Source: Cupriavidus sp. YR651 (GTDB taxonomy: Bacteria > Pseudomonadota > Gammaproteobacteria > Burkholderiales > Burkholderiaceae). Taken from it: a stretch of 64,000 nucleotides of DNA. This document shows positions 24,357 to 35,521 of this stretch, piece by piece. The stretch lies in the NCBI RefSeq assembly GCF_900101625.1, contig NZ_FMYZ01000003.1, positions 434,001 through 498,000 on the forward strand, read 5' to 3'. The translations under genes were made by a program, and so were the position numbers. The notes beneath the pieces were generated by a model, which had not been told where the DNA came from, did not search any database, and saw nothing but the letters and a program-made list of their open reading frames with translations. How positions within the stretch are numbered: position 1 is the stretch's first letter; each line of letters begins with the position of its first letter.

Positions 24357-25322
24357 TCAGCGGCTTGCGGCGATCGACCGGATGCCTTCGGCGAAGGCCT
24401 CGGCCACCGGTTCCAGCGTGCGATCGCTGCGCCGGAGCAGCCCGATCGGCTCCTCCGTGCCCTGCGTGTCGATGGGCAGCAGCACCATCTCGCCGGCGGC
24501 CACGGCGCGGCGTGTGGCGGAAAGCGGCGCGGCCCAGACGCTGTCGCTTTGCTGCGTGACCAGCCGGCTCAGGTACGCGTCGGCGGTTTCCAGGCAGCCC
24601 TCGGGCAGCCCGAAGCCGTGCCGCGCCAGCAGGCTTTCGGTGCTGTGGCGCGGGATGGAGCCCAGCGCGGGAATCACCATCGGCCAGGCCAGCACCTCGC
24701 GCATCGTCGGCCTGGCGTTGTCCGCCAGCGGATGCCCGGCGCGCACCGCCAGCACCAGTGGCTCGGGGCCGAGCGATTCGAACCACAGGCCTTCCATCGC
24801 GGCGGGGTCGTCCATGCGGCCGATGACGAGGTCGAGCACGTCGGCCTTGAGCAGGTCGATCAGCGTCCGGTTCATCCCGCTCTGCACGGCCAGCCCGACT
24901 TCGGGATGCAGGGCGCGAAAGTGCGACACCGCGTCGAGCAGCAGCGCGGGCACGATGCTCGGCAACGCGCCGAGGCGGATGCGTTCGTGGCGCGGCGCGT
25001 CGGCGCCGATCAGGCTGTCGGCCGCGGCATCGACGTCCTCGAGGATGCGCAGCGCATGCCGCAGGAAGCGCATGCCCGCGGCGGTCAGGTCGGTGCCCGC
25101 GCGCTGGCGCACCAGCAGCCGGGTGCCGACCAGCTCCTCCAGCTCGGTCAGCGTCTTGGACACCGCCGGCTGCGTCAGGCCCAGGCGCTCGCCGGCCCGG
25201 CCCAGGTGCTGAGTTTGCGCCACGGCGACGAAGCAGTGCAGGTGGCGCAACCGGATGCGGCTGCGAAAGGTGCCGAGGGAGGTGTCGAGGGTGGCGTCCG
25301 GCGAGGGCATCTTGCGTTGCAT
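24357..25322 (-). CDS. pcaQ: LysR-family activator of protocatechuate catabolism, PcaQ
   Basis: A 321-residue LysR regulator: RIRLRHLHCFVAVAQTQHLGRAGERLGLTQPAVSKTLTELEELVGTRLL is the DNA-binding domain, extended at the N-terminus as in PcaQ. The effector domain has the RIRLGALPSIVPALLLDAVSHF start typical of PcaQ. PcaQ activates pca genes in response to 3-carboxy-cis,cis-muconate/4-carboxymuconolactone. It is divergent from pcaH with 100 nt between starts. A second ATG 12 nt further in is an alternative start. Confidence 0.9.
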   Translation of the reverse strand: MQRKMPSPDATLDTSLGTFRSRIRLRHLHCFVAVAQTQHLGRAGERLGLTQPAVSKTLTELEELVGTRLLVRQRAGTDLTAAGMRFLRHALRILEDVDAAADSLIGADAPRHERIRLGALPSIVPALLLDAVSHFRALHPEVGLAVQSGMNRTLIDLLKADVLDLVIGRMDDPAAMEGLWFESLGPEPLVLAVRAGHPLADNARPTMREVLAWPMVIPALGSIPRHSTESLLARHGFGLPEGCLETADAYLSRLVTQQSDSVWAAPLSATRRAVAAGEMVLLPIDTQGTEEPIGLLRRSDRTLEPVAEAFAEGIRSIAASR

Positions 25323-25422
25323 AACAGAAATTCATCGAAATAACGCTAAATCTCAATTTACATGACTTCTGGCGCTGCATACAGTCAATCCCATTCCTAC
25401 CGACAACAACGGAGACAGCGCA

Positions 25423-26136
25423 ATGGCCCCCCGTTCCGCCCGCCCCGCCCAGTACCGCCGTCCGTACTGGGACACCCAGCCCGAATACCGCTTCGACCCC
25501 TATGCCTCGACGCAACTGCGCTCGCCGAATCAGCCGCTGATCGCGCTGCCGCAGTCGCTGTCCGAAGTCACCGGCCCGGGGTTTGGCCCCGAGTTCGTCC
25601 GCGCCGGCGATAACGACCTGACCGTGGGCAACGGCGGCGAGCCGATCGGCGAGCGCATCCTGGTGACCGGCCGGGTGCTCGACGAGAATGGCCGCCCGGT
25701 GCCCAACGCGCTGATCGAAGTCTGGCAGGCCAATGCCGCCGGCCGCTACACGCACAAGCGCGACCAGCACGACGCACCGCTCGACCCGCATTTTTCGGGC
25801 GAGGGCCGCACCATCACCGACGCCGGCGGCCACTACCAGTTCAAGACGATCAAGCCGGGCGCCTATCCCTGGCGCAATCACCACAACGCCTGGCGTCCCC
25901 AGCACATCCACTTTTCGCTGTTCGGCAATGCCTATGCCACGCGACTGGTGACGCAGATGTACTTCCCCGGCGACCCGCTGCTGGCGTTCGACCCGATCTT
26001 CAACTGCGTGCCCGACGAAAAGGCGCGCGACCGGTTGATCGCCACGTTCGACTGGGAAACCACGGCGCCCGAGTACGCACTGGGCTACCGTTTCGATATC
26101 GTCCTGCGCGGCCGCGATGCCACGCCGATGGAGTAA
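25423..26136 (+). CDS. pcaH: protocatechuate 3,4-dioxygenase beta subunit
   Basis: A 237-residue subunit carrying the non-heme Fe(III). The four iron ligands are in place: Tyr 109 (GRYTHKRD), Tyr 148 (YPWRNH), His 161 and His 163 (QHIHFS), with spacings of 39, 13 and 2 as in the Pseudomonas enzyme. With PcaG it cleaves protocatechuate between the hydroxyls to 3-carboxy-cis,cis-muconate. ATG follows GGAGAC. The pcaG start is 4 nt after its stop. Confidence 0.97.
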   Translation: MAPRSARPAQYRRPYWDTQPEYRFDPYASTQLRSPNQPLIALPQSLSEVTGPGFGPEFVRAGDNDLTVGNGGEPIGERILVTGRVLDENGRPVPNALIEVWQANAAGRYTHKRDQHDAPLDPHFSGEGRTITDAGGHYQFKTIKPGAYPWRNHHNAWRPQHIHFSLFGNAYATRLVTQMYFPGDPLLAFDPIFNCVPDEKARDRLIATFDWETTAPEYALGYRFDIVLRGRDATPME

Positions 26137-26140
26137 GGCC

Positions 26141-26710
26141 ATGCTGTACGCCACCGCATCCCAGACCGTAGGTCCCTACCTCCATATCGGCCTGACGGGC
26201 CTGAACTGCGCCGACCTCACGGCCGACGCCCCTGACCTCGCCGGCCAGCGCATCGTGATCGAGGGCCGCGTTGTCGATGGCCGCGGCGAAGCCGTGCCCG
26301 ATGGCATGGTCGAGATCTGGCAGGCCAATCCCGCCGGCCGCTATCGCCATGCCGAGGACGCGCGCGACCTGCCGCTCGTGCCGGGCTTCACCGGATTTGG
26401 CCGCGTGCCGACCGAAGCCGACGGATCGTTCCGCTTCACCACGGTCAAGCCGGGCGCCGTGCCAGATGGGGAAGGCCGCCCGCAGGCGCCGCACATCCTG
26501 GTCTCCGTGTTCACGCGCGGCCTGGTCAAGCATGTGGCCTCGCGGATGTACTTCCCGGAGGAGTCCGCCGCCAATGCCGCCGACGGCGTGCTGGCACTGG
26601 TGCCGGCCGACCGCCGCGCCACGCTGATCGCCGAGCCCGCCGGCCCGAACACGTACCGCTGGAACGTGGTGCTGCAGGGTCCGGACGAGACCGTCTTCTT
26701 CGATATCTGA
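26141..26710 (+). CDS. pcaG: protocatechuate 3,4-dioxygenase alpha subunit
   Basis: A 189-residue subunit with the same fold as PcaH (VDGRGEAVPDGMVEIWQANPAGRYRHAED) but lacking the iron ligands, as expected for the alpha chain. The N-terminal SQTVGPYLHIGL is characteristic. It completes the ring-cleaving enzyme. ATG 26141 is chosen because it starts 4 nt after the pcaH stop and gives the typical MLYATASQTVGP start. Confidence 0.97.
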   Translation: MLYATASQTVGPYLHIGLTGLNCADLTADAPDLAGQRIVIEGRVVDGRGEAVPDGMVEIWQANPAGRYRHAEDARDLPLVPGFTGFGRVPTEADGSFRFTTVKPGAVPDGEGRPQAPHILVSVFTRGLVKHVASRMYFPEESAANAADGVLALVPADRRATLIAEPAGPNTYRWNVVLQGPDETVFFDI

Positions 26711-26741
26711 AACGCCGAGTCTCTGAGCTGCTGAAACGCAG

Positions 26742-26778
26742 GCGCGCGGCGCGGGGGGAAATCCCACGCGCCGCGCGC
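26742..26778. promoter_or_regulatory. strong hairpin between pcaG and pcaB
   Basis: GCGCGCGGCGCG and CGCGCCGCGCGC form a 12-bp perfect stem around a 13-nt loop that itself can pair (GGG with CCC). It is followed by only three T, so it is a weak terminator at best. It may stabilise the pcaHG transcript or reduce read-through into pcaB. Confidence 0.5.
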
Positions 26779-26824
26779 TTTGCCTGACAATCGGAGCATT
26801 TCCACCGGTCCGCCCCCGCCGACG

Positions 26825-28237
26825 ATGCCCACCTTTTCCCGCCTGACCGATCCCATGTTCGGCAGTCCCGCCGTGCTGGACATCTTTTCCGATGCCGGCA
26901 CGGTGCGTCGCATGCTCGATGTCGAGGCCGCGCTGGCCCGCGCCGAAGCGCGTTGCGGCGTGATCCCCGCAAAGGCCGCCGCCGTCATCACCGAGGTCTG
27001 CGCGCGTCCCGATGCCATCGCGCTGATCGACCTTGACGCGCTGGCCGAGGCCGCCGTGGCCGCCGGCAATCTCGCCATTCCCTTCGTCAGGCAACTGACA
27101 GCCGTGGTCACGCAGCACGATGCCGAGGCCGGGCGCTTCGTGCATTGGGGCGCCACCAGCCAGGACATCATCGACACCGCACTGGTATTGCAGACTGGCG
27201 ACGCACTGGCCGCGCTCGATGCCGGCCTGCTGCAGCTTGGCGACGCCTGCGCCGCGCTGGCCCTGACGCACCGCACCACGCCGATGGTGGCGCGCACCTG
27301 GCTCCAGCATGCGTTGCCGATGACGTTCGGCCTGAAGGCCGCCGGCTGGCTCGATGCCTTGCGGCGCGATCTCGGCCGGCTCGGTCATGCCCGCGCCCAG
27401 GCCCGCGCGTTGCAGTTCGGCGGCGCGGCCGGCACGCTGGCCAGCCTTGGCGACCACGCGCCGGACGTCGCCGCGCAACTCGCGCAGGAACTCGTCCTCG
27501 ACCTGCCCACGCTGCCGTGGCACGCCCACCGCGACCGTCTGGTCGAGGCGGCCGCCACGCTGGGCATGCTGACGGGCACGCTCGGCAAGATGGCGCGCGA
27601 TGTTTCGCTGATGATGCAGACGGAAGTGGCCGAGGTGGCGGAGCCCAGTGGGCCGGGCCGCGGGGGTTCCAGCACGATGCCGCACAAGCGCAATCCGGTG
27701 GGTTGTGCCGCCGTGCTGACCGCTGCCGTGCGGGTGCCGCCGCTGGTCGCCACGATGCTGGCTGGCATGGTGCAGGACCACGAGCGCGCGCTGGGTGGCT
27801 GGCAGGCGGAATGGGACACGCTGCCGCAGATCGTGGCGCTGGCCGCCGGCGCGCTGCGCCAGATGGGCGAGGTCGTGGCCGGACTGGAGGTCGATGCTGC
27901 CCGCATGCGCGCGAATCTCGATCTCACGCACGGCTTGATTCTTGGCGAGGCGGCGATGCTCGAAATCGGCGGAAAAATCGGCCGCCTGCCGGCCCATCAT
28001 CTGGTCGAGCAGGCCTCGCGCCGCGCGGCGCGCGAGGGCGTCACGCTGCGCGAGGCGCTATCCCGCACGCTGGCCGAAGATCCCGCGCATGCGGGCCTGC
28101 TCGATGACGCCACGCTGGACCGCGTGAGCGACCCCGCGCATTACGCGGGACAATCGACACGCTTTGCCGACGCCGCCGTCGCAGCCTGGCGCGCGGCAAC
28201 GGCTGAACGACTTGCAGGCCAACAGACTGACCAATAG
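26825..28237 (+). CDS. pcaB: 3-carboxy-cis,cis-muconate cycloisomerase
   Basis: A 470-residue member of the fumarase/aspartase superfamily. The signature GSSTMPHKRNP is near residue 283, and HWGATSQDIIDTA holds the catalytic loop near residue 105. It converts 3-carboxymuconate to 4-carboxymuconolactone. ATG 26825 gives the typical MPTFSRLTDPMFGS start. It follows pcaHG by 114 nt with a hairpin between, and is separated from pcaL by hairpin element copy 2. Confidence 0.95.
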   Translation: MPTFSRLTDPMFGSPAVLDIFSDAGTVRRMLDVEAALARAEARCGVIPAKAAAVITEVCARPDAIALIDLDALAEAAVAAGNLAIPFVRQLTAVVTQHDAEAGRFVHWGATSQDIIDTALVLQTGDALAALDAGLLQLGDACAALALTHRTTPMVARTWLQHALPMTFGLKAAGWLDALRRDLGRLGHARAQARALQFGGAAGTLASLGDHAPDVAAQLAQELVLDLPTLPWHAHRDRLVEAAATLGMLTGTLGKMARDVSLMMQTEVAEVAEPSGPGRGGSSTMPHKRNPVGCAAVLTAAVRVPPLVATMLAGMVQDHERALGGWQAEWDTLPQIVALAAGALRQMGEVVAGLEVDAARMRANLDLTHGLILGEAAMLEIGGKIGRLPAHHLVEQASRRAAREGVTLREALSRTLAEDPAHAGLLDDATLDRVSDPAHYAGQSTRFADAAVAAWRAATAERLAGQQTDQ

Positions 28238-28257
28238 ACCACGGCGCGCGGCGCCCA

Positions 28258-28371
28258 AGAGGTTGTTTCAAAATGAAGCGAAGCGGTCCTGGCTAGGCGC
28301 GCGGCCGCAGGCAGTACAAGTGGTACGACAAGGCCGCGCAACGACGCCAGGATCTTTTTGAAACGACCTCT
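28258..28371 (+). repeat. dispersed hairpin element, copy 2 (114 bp), between pcaB and pcaL
   Basis: Terminal inverted repeats of about 16 bp with one mismatch (AGAGGTTGTTTCAAAA against TTTTGAAACGACCTCT) and the same foldable core as copy 1 in the same orientation. It begins 20 nt after the pcaB stop and ends 4 nt before the GGAGA ribosome site of pcaL. Placed inside an operon, it would form a long hairpin in the mRNA leader of pcaL. Confidence 0.85.
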
Positions 28372-28386
28372 AACTGGAGACTTGCT

Positions 28387-29565
28387 TTGCCCTATATCGA
28401 TCACGCCGGTGCCCGGCTCTTTTACACCGTCGACGGTCCCGCTGATGCGCCGGTCATCGTCTTCTCCAACTCGCTTGGCACGGACCACACGATGTGGAAG
28501 CCGCAGGCGGACGCGCTGGCGGGCCGTTTCCGCGTGGTGCGCTACGACGTGCGCGGCCACGGCCGCTCCACCGCGCCGGACGCCGCCTTCACCGTCGCAG
28601 ACCTGGGGCGCGATGTCGTCGCGCTGCTCGATGCGCTGCAGATCGACAAGGCGGTGTTCTGCGGCCTGTCGATGGGCGGCCTGACGGGCATGTGGCTCGG
28701 CGCTTATGCGCCCGAACGCTTCTCGAAGATCGTGCTGGCCAACACGGCGCCGAAGATCGGCACGGCCGAGGCCTGGAATACGCGCATCGACACCGTGTTG
28801 CGCGATGGCATGGGCAGCCTGACCGAGGCATCGATCCAGCGTTGGTTCACGCCGGATTTCGTGGCGACCTCCGGCCGTGCGCTGGACGACCTGCGCGCGG
28901 TGCTGGCCGGGCTCGACCCGCGCGGCTACGCGGGGAGCTGTGCCGCCGTGCGCGATGCGGACCTGCGCGAGGCGGTCAGGACGATCCCGGTGCCGGTGCT
29001 GGTGATTGCGGGCAGCGACGACCCGTCGACCACGGCGGAAGAGGGCCGCGCGCTGGCGGCGGCGATTCCGGGGGCACTCTATATAGAACTGCATGCCGCG
29101 CATCTCTCCAACCGTGAGCAGCCGGGCCGCTTTACCGCCGCGCTGCTGGATTTCATCAACGGGCGCCGCCCGGTCACCGATGAGCCCGCGCGCTATGAGG
29201 CCGGCCTGTCGGTGCGCCGCGATGTGCTCGGCAGTGCGCATGTGGACCGTTCGCTCCAGCGCCTGACGCCGTTGAACGAGGAGTTCCAGAACCTGATCAC
29301 GCGCTATGCCTGGGGCGAGATCTGGACGCGCGAGGGATTGCCGCGCCATACGCGCAGCCTGCTGACCATCGCGATGATGGTGGCGCTCAACCGCTCGGAG
29401 GAACTGAAGCTGCACCTGCGCGCCGCGGCCAACAACGGCGTGACGCGCGACGAAATCAAGGAAGTCCTGCTCCAGACCGCGATCTACTGCGGCGTGCCGG
29501 CGGCCAACTCGGCATTCCATATGGCCGAGGAAGTCTTCGCCGAGATCGATCAGGCGCGCGGCTGA
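28387..29565 (+). CDS. pcaL: bifunctional 3-oxoadipate enol-lactonase / 4-carboxymuconolactone decarboxylase (PcaD-PcaC fusion)
   Basis: A 392-residue fusion. Residues 1-258 are an alpha/beta hydrolase (PcaD): nucleophile elbow GLSMGG with Ser 95, oxyanion region SNSLGTD, acid near IAGSDDPST and His near residue 241 (ELHAAHLSNRE). Residues 270-392 are carboxymuconolactone decarboxylase (PcaC): EEFQNLITRYAWGEIW and EIKEVLLQTAIYCGVPAAN. Together they take 4-carboxymuconolactone to 3-oxoadipate. The start is TTG at 28387 with GGAGA 6 nt upstream. The ribosome site is 4 nt from hairpin element copy 2. Confidence 0.96.
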   Translation: MPYIDHAGARLFYTVDGPADAPVIVFSNSLGTDHTMWKPQADALAGRFRVVRYDVRGHGRSTAPDAAFTVADLGRDVVALLDALQIDKAVFCGLSMGGLTGMWLGAYAPERFSKIVLANTAPKIGTAEAWNTRIDTVLRDGMGSLTEASIQRWFTPDFVATSGRALDDLRAVLAGLDPRGYAGSCAAVRDADLREAVRTIPVPVLVIAGSDDPSTTAEEGRALAAAIPGALYIELHAAHLSNREQPGRFTAALLDFINGRRPVTDEPARYEAGLSVRRDVLGSAHVDRSLQRLTPLNEEFQNLITRYAWGEIWTREGLPRHTRSLLTIAMMVALNRSEELKLHLRAAANNGVTRDEIKEVLLQTAIYCGVPAANSAFHMAEEVFAEIDQARG

Positions 29566-29586
29566 ACGTGCCGCCCGGTCAGGCGT

Positions 29587-31817
<2,231 letters not shown>

Positions 31818-31958
31818 ACCCCGCGCGGCACCCAGGCGCGTAGGACGACGCCGATGCCGGCATCAGCCCCGCGCCGACAGCGCAGGGCGCAGCCGTTCAT
31901 GGACAATGCCGATGTTGCCTGACGGCCCTGCGGGCCGGGGCGCCAGGGGAAAGCCGGC

Positions 31959-32633
31959 ATGAAAAGACAGGGCCTCCGCAGACGGGACATCGACCGGGAC
32001 TTCAGCCGGGACTTCAGCCGGGACACCAACCGGCAGGGCGCGAATGGCCGGGGCGAGCGACGATCGGCATTCGCGTGGCTGCCGCTGGCGCTGGCCTTCG
32101 TCACGTCCGCGCTCGCCACGCCGGCCAGCGCGGATACGGTGGCTGCCGACCCGCAGCCGCAGCCGTTGGCCACCATCGAAAAACTCGACGTGTCGCGCTA
32201 TATGGGCACGTGGTACGAGATCGCCCGGTTCGGCAACCGCTTCCAGCGCCAGTGCGTGGGGCACGTCACCGCACAGTACACGGCCAGGCCAAACGGCACC
32301 GTCGCGGTCGTCAACCGCTGCCGCAAGCAGGATGGCACCACCGACGAGGCCGATGGCGTGGCCCGGTCAGTCGGATCTCCCGACTCGCCCAAACTGGAAG
32401 TGCGCTTCGTGCCGGTGTGGCTGTCGTTCATCCCGATGGTCTGGGGCGACTACTGGGTGATCGACCTCGATCCGGATTACAAGCTTGCCGCGGTCAGCGA
32501 GCCGGGCCGCAAGTATCTGTGGATCCTGTCCCGGACGCCGCACGTGGAGCGTGAGGCGTATCAGGCGCTGCTCGGCAGGCTGGCGCAGAGCGGCTTTGAC
32601 CTCACACGACTAGAAACGACCCCGCAAGACTGA
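31959..32633 (+). CDS. bacterial lipocalin, Blc-like
   Basis: A 224-residue protein. A signal-type hydrophobic stretch (about residues 37-58) precedes a lipocalin domain that starts at YMGTWYEIARFGNRFQRQC (the GxW motif of structurally conserved region 1) and contains VWGDYWVIDLDPDYKLAAVSEPGRKYLWILSRTP near the C-terminus, as in Blc. No lipobox is seen. The first ~36 residues contain an imperfect Arg-Asp-Phe-Ser repeat from 15-bp DNA repeats; a later start would be more typical for a secreted protein, so the start is uncertain. Blc-type lipocalins bind lipids or fatty acids in the envelope. Confidence 0.85.
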   Translation: MKRQGLRRRDIDRDFSRDFSRDTNRQGANGRGERRSAFAWLPLALAFVTSALATPASADTVAADPQPQPLATIEKLDVSRYMGTWYEIARFGNRFQRQCVGHVTAQYTARPNGTVAVVNRCRKQDGTTDEADGVARSVGSPDSPKLEVRFVPVWLSFIPMVWGDYWVIDLDPDYKLAAVSEPGRKYLWILSRTPHVEREAYQALLGRLAQSGFDLTRLETTPQD

Positions 32634-32668
32634 AGGTGTTTCGCATCGCCAATTCCATATTTTCTGCA

Positions 32669-32698
32669 TATGAATAGCAGATGAGACATATATTTTAC
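32669..32698. promoter_or_regulatory. shared promoter motif, tannase copy
   Basis: TATGAATAG, 9 nt, then CATATATTTTAC, ending 75 nt before the tannase start codon. The same arrangement with identical spacing is found before the alpha/beta-hydrolase gene (36492-36521). It is AT-rich in an otherwise GC-rich region. Probably an operator-promoter used by the LysR regulator at 35.5-36.5 kb; inferred. Confidence 0.5.
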
Positions 32699-32773
32699 GT
32701 GGCCACCCCCCGGTGATACCGTCTCGCTCCAGCAATCCGGCACAAGTACCGGATGCGCCTGGAGGAGACCCGA

Positions 32774-35449
32774 ATGAAATCCGGAAACACCGGCTGGCGG
32801 CGCGGCGCGCTGCTGGCGGCCGCGTTGGCGGCCACTGCGTTGATGACCGCCTGCGGCGGTGGCGAAGACGCGCCCGCGGCCTCGACGTCGAACAGCCCCA
32901 CGGGACCCGGGCAGGATGCCCCCGGTAGCGCAGGCCCCGTGCTGAGCGCGCAGGCGGCCTGCACGGCGCTCAATGGCGTGAGCCTGCCGGCATCGAGCCT
33001 GACGCTCGCGTCGGGCGGCGTCACCGTCACCGCGGCCACGCTGATTGCCGCCGACGCCGCCGGCAACACGCTGGGCGAGTACTGCCAGGTGCGCGGGGCC
33101 ATCGCGCCCGTGGATGCGTCGGCGTCCAACATCAACTTCGCGGTGAACCTGCCCTCGCAGTGGAACGGCAAGGGCATCCAGTTTGGCGGTGGCGGGTTTG
33201 ATGGCGCGCTGATCGACGGCACCGAGACTGTGCGCTTTGCGTTGCCCGACGATCCCGCGCCGCTCGCGCGCGGCTACGTCACCTGGGGCGATGATTCCGG
33301 CCACCAGAGCACCAGCATCACCGATGGCCGATTCGCGACCAACGACGAAGCGCTGGCCAACTATGGTGGCGACACCCTCAAGAAGACCCATGACGTCGCC
33401 ATCGCGCTGATCAAGCAGCGTTATGGCAAGGCTCCCACGCGCGCCTACTTCCTGGGGACATCCACCGGCGGCCGCGACGCGCTCTCCTACATCCAGCGCT
33501 GGCCCGCCGACTACGACGGCGTGATCGCCAACGAGCCGGCGCTCAACTACACGGGCACGCGGCTGTCCAACGTGGCCGTCGGCCGGGCGCTGTACCTGAA
33601 CGGCGGCGCCGGCTGGCTCAACATCAACAAGACACTGCTGGTGCAAAACGCCGCGATGACCGCCTGCGACGCGCTCGATGGCGTGGCCGACAAGGTGGTG
33701 AGCAACGTGGAAGGCTGCCGCGTCGGCGCGATGACAGTGCTGGCCAGCCTGCGCTGCCCGGGTGGCACGGATGCGGGCGATACCTGCCTGTCCGACGCGC
33801 AGATCGCGACCGTCAAGGCCATCGAACAGCCGTTGCAGCTGACCTATCCGCTGGCCAATGGCGTCACCGTGGCCGGTGGCTACAACCTGATGGAAGGCGC
33901 GCTGGTGGCGGGCCCGTTCACAACGCGTGACCTCGGCACGCGCGCGGTGCCCGGCAATCCGGCCACGACAGCCGATGCCAACATGTACGTGACGGGCGAC
34001 CAGTGGGTGAAATTCTTCATCACCCGCAACGCCACATTCGATGCGCTGACGTTCGACCCCGCCAGCCCGGGCAGCTGGACGTCCCGCGTGCAGGCCGTCT
34101 CCGCGCTGACCGATGCCACCAATCCCGACTTGTCCGCGTTTCTCGGCAAGGGTGGCCGCCTGATCCTCCTGCACGGCCTGGCCGATGAAGTCATCAGCCC
34201 GAATTCCACCATCGCCTGGTTCAAGGCCGTGGCGGCGCGCGTGGGGCAGGCGGCCGTCGACACCGGCATCCGCTTCTATACGGTGCCCGGCATGGGCCAC
34301 GGCACGGGCAGCTTCCTGCCGGCGTGGAATTCGCTGACTGCGCTGGAAAACTGGGTGGAAATGGGCGTGGCGCCCGGCACGCGCACGGTCATGGACACCA
34401 ACGCGGGGACCTATGGCCGCACGCGCCCACTGTGCCAGTATCCGTCGTGGCCGAAGTTCAAGGGATCGGGCAGCGCGGATGCCGCGATCAACTACACGTG
34501 CGAAGGGGCGACGGGCGTCGTGCAGTCGTGCCTGAACATGCCATCGGCGGTGACGACGTGGAAGGGCGGCAATACCAGCGGGGAAGAGCTGACGGTGCAG
34601 ATCGACCCGGCCACGCTCCAGTACACCGTCAAGATCGATGCCAGCCTGCAGCGGACGGCCGGGACCACGCGGTCCGGCCAGCTCGTCTCGCAGGGGGGCT
34701 GCACTTATGCCAGCGACGAGAATGGGGCGCGCTTTACCTTGACCGGCGGCGGGGTGCTGGCGGGCGGGGTCAAACCGGTCTCGGGCGCTGGCTTCCTGCC
34801 ACTGGTGGCGTTCCGGAATGTCTCGGCGGACTTCAAGGCCGTCGCCGATATCTATAACGTCAACGGCATCCAGACGGCCGTGGCCGACGGATCGGTGACG
34901 GTGCGCACGGGCTCGGCGCGGCTGCGGTCATCGGCGGCGACGTGGCAGACCTGCGCGGCCACGGCCACGGGTGGTTTCATCCTGTATGACGCGGCTTGCG
35001 CCAATACGACCAAGGGCTACATCGTCTGGAATGCGGCGCGCAATGCGTTCGACTATTTCGTGGGCGGGACGATTGCCGCCGGCGATGGCGTGCTGAGCGG
35101 GTCGCTGATCAGCGGCATGGTCAACGGGGTGCCGGTGCCTGTGATCCTGACGCGGTCGGCCACGGCCTACGGCATGAACGTCTATGCGACACAGCCGCCC
35201 ACGCTGCCGCTGGCGACGGGCGCGGCCGATGGCTCGTATCGCGTGATGGCGACCGATGGCAGCCAGATCAGCGCCGACCTGAACGGCACCAGCCTCGTAC
35301 GCAACGGCGTGTCGGGCACGCTGACCTACAACCAGCCGGTGCTGGGCGTGATCGGTGCGTCGGGCGGTGTGGTGGGATCGTACCTGGTCAACAGCGGGCT
35401 GCTGATCGGGACGTCGGCGGGGCGGTTCGAACTCGGGTTGCTGAACTGA
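32774..35449 (+). CDS. tannase/feruloyl-esterase family lipoprotein with a C-terminal beta-rich extension
   Basis: An 891-residue predicted lipoprotein (signal with lipobox LMTAC, Cys 21). Residues ~60-570 match the tannase/feruloyl esterase family: PSQWNGKGIQFGGGGFDG, the nucleophile elbow GTSTGGRDALSYIQRWPADYD (Ser 230) and the catalytic His in PGMGHGTG (near residue 508). The remaining ~310 residues are a beta-rich region of unknown role, making the protein much longer than the usual ~550. It probably hydrolyses a phenolic or other ester at the cell surface. A GGAGGAGA ribosome site precedes ATG 32774. It shares a promoter motif with the alpha/beta-hydrolase gene 3.8 kb away. Confidence 0.82.
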   Translation: MKSGNTGWRRGALLAAALAATALMTACGGGEDAPAASTSNSPTGPGQDAPGSAGPVLSAQAACTALNGVSLPASSLTLASGGVTVTAATLIAADAAGNTLGEYCQVRGAIAPVDASASNINFAVNLPSQWNGKGIQFGGGGFDGALIDGTETVRFALPDDPAPLARGYVTWGDDSGHQSTSITDGRFATNDEALANYGGDTLKKTHDVAIALIKQRYGKAPTRAYFLGTSTGGRDALSYIQRWPADYDGVIANEPALNYTGTRLSNVAVGRALYLNGGAGWLNINKTLLVQNAAMTACDALDGVADKVVSNVEGCRVGAMTVLASLRCPGGTDAGDTCLSDAQIATVKAIEQPLQLTYPLANGVTVAGGYNLMEGALVAGPFTTRDLGTRAVPGNPATTADANMYVTGDQWVKFFITRNATFDALTFDPASPGSWTSRVQAVSALTDATNPDLSAFLGKGGRLILLHGLADEVISPNSTIAWFKAVAARVGQAAVDTGIRFYTVPGMGHGTGSFLPAWNSLTALENWVEMGVAPGTRTVMDTNAGTYGRTRPLCQYPSWPKFKGSGSADAAINYTCEGATGVVQSCLNMPSAVTTWKGGNTSGEELTVQIDPATLQYTVKIDASLQRTAGTTRSGQLVSQGGCTYASDENGARFTLTGGGVLAGGVKPVSGAGFLPLVAFRNVSADFKAVADIYNVNGIQTAVADGSVTVRTGSARLRSSAATWQTCAATATGGFILYDAACANTTKGYIVWNAARNAFDYFVGGTIAAGDGVLSGSLISGMVNGVPVPVILTRSATAYGMNVYATQPPTLPLATGAADGSYRVMATDGSQISADLNGTSLVRNGVSGTLTYNQPVLGVIGASGGVVGSYLVNSGLLIGTSAGRFELGLLN

Positions 35450-35465
35450 GTACTGCACTGCGTTG

Positions 35466-35514
35466 CCTTCCGTAACGGAAGGGGGGCGGGCGCCGGCAAA
35501 AAAAGCCGGCGCCC
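35466..35514. terminator. paired hairpins between convergent genes
   Basis: CCTTCCGT-A-ACGGAAGG (35466-35482) is followed by GGGCGCCGGC, seven A, then GCCGGCGCCC (35488-35514). They lie between the tannase stop and the converging LysR stop. Hairpins of this kind usually end transcription from both sides, though the A run is in the loop rather than after the stem. Confidence 0.55.
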
Positions 35515-35521
35515 GGCGGCG

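Noticed and set aside
25323..25422. A defined PcaQ binding site between pcaQ and pcaH
   Set aside because: The region is AT-rich and divergent as expected, but I could not match a clear ATAACC-N4-GGTTAA-type site, so I did not annotate one.
28141..29520. 459-codon frame opposite pcaL
   Set aside because: Shadow of the pcaL coding sequence, with shadow-typical composition and no motifs.
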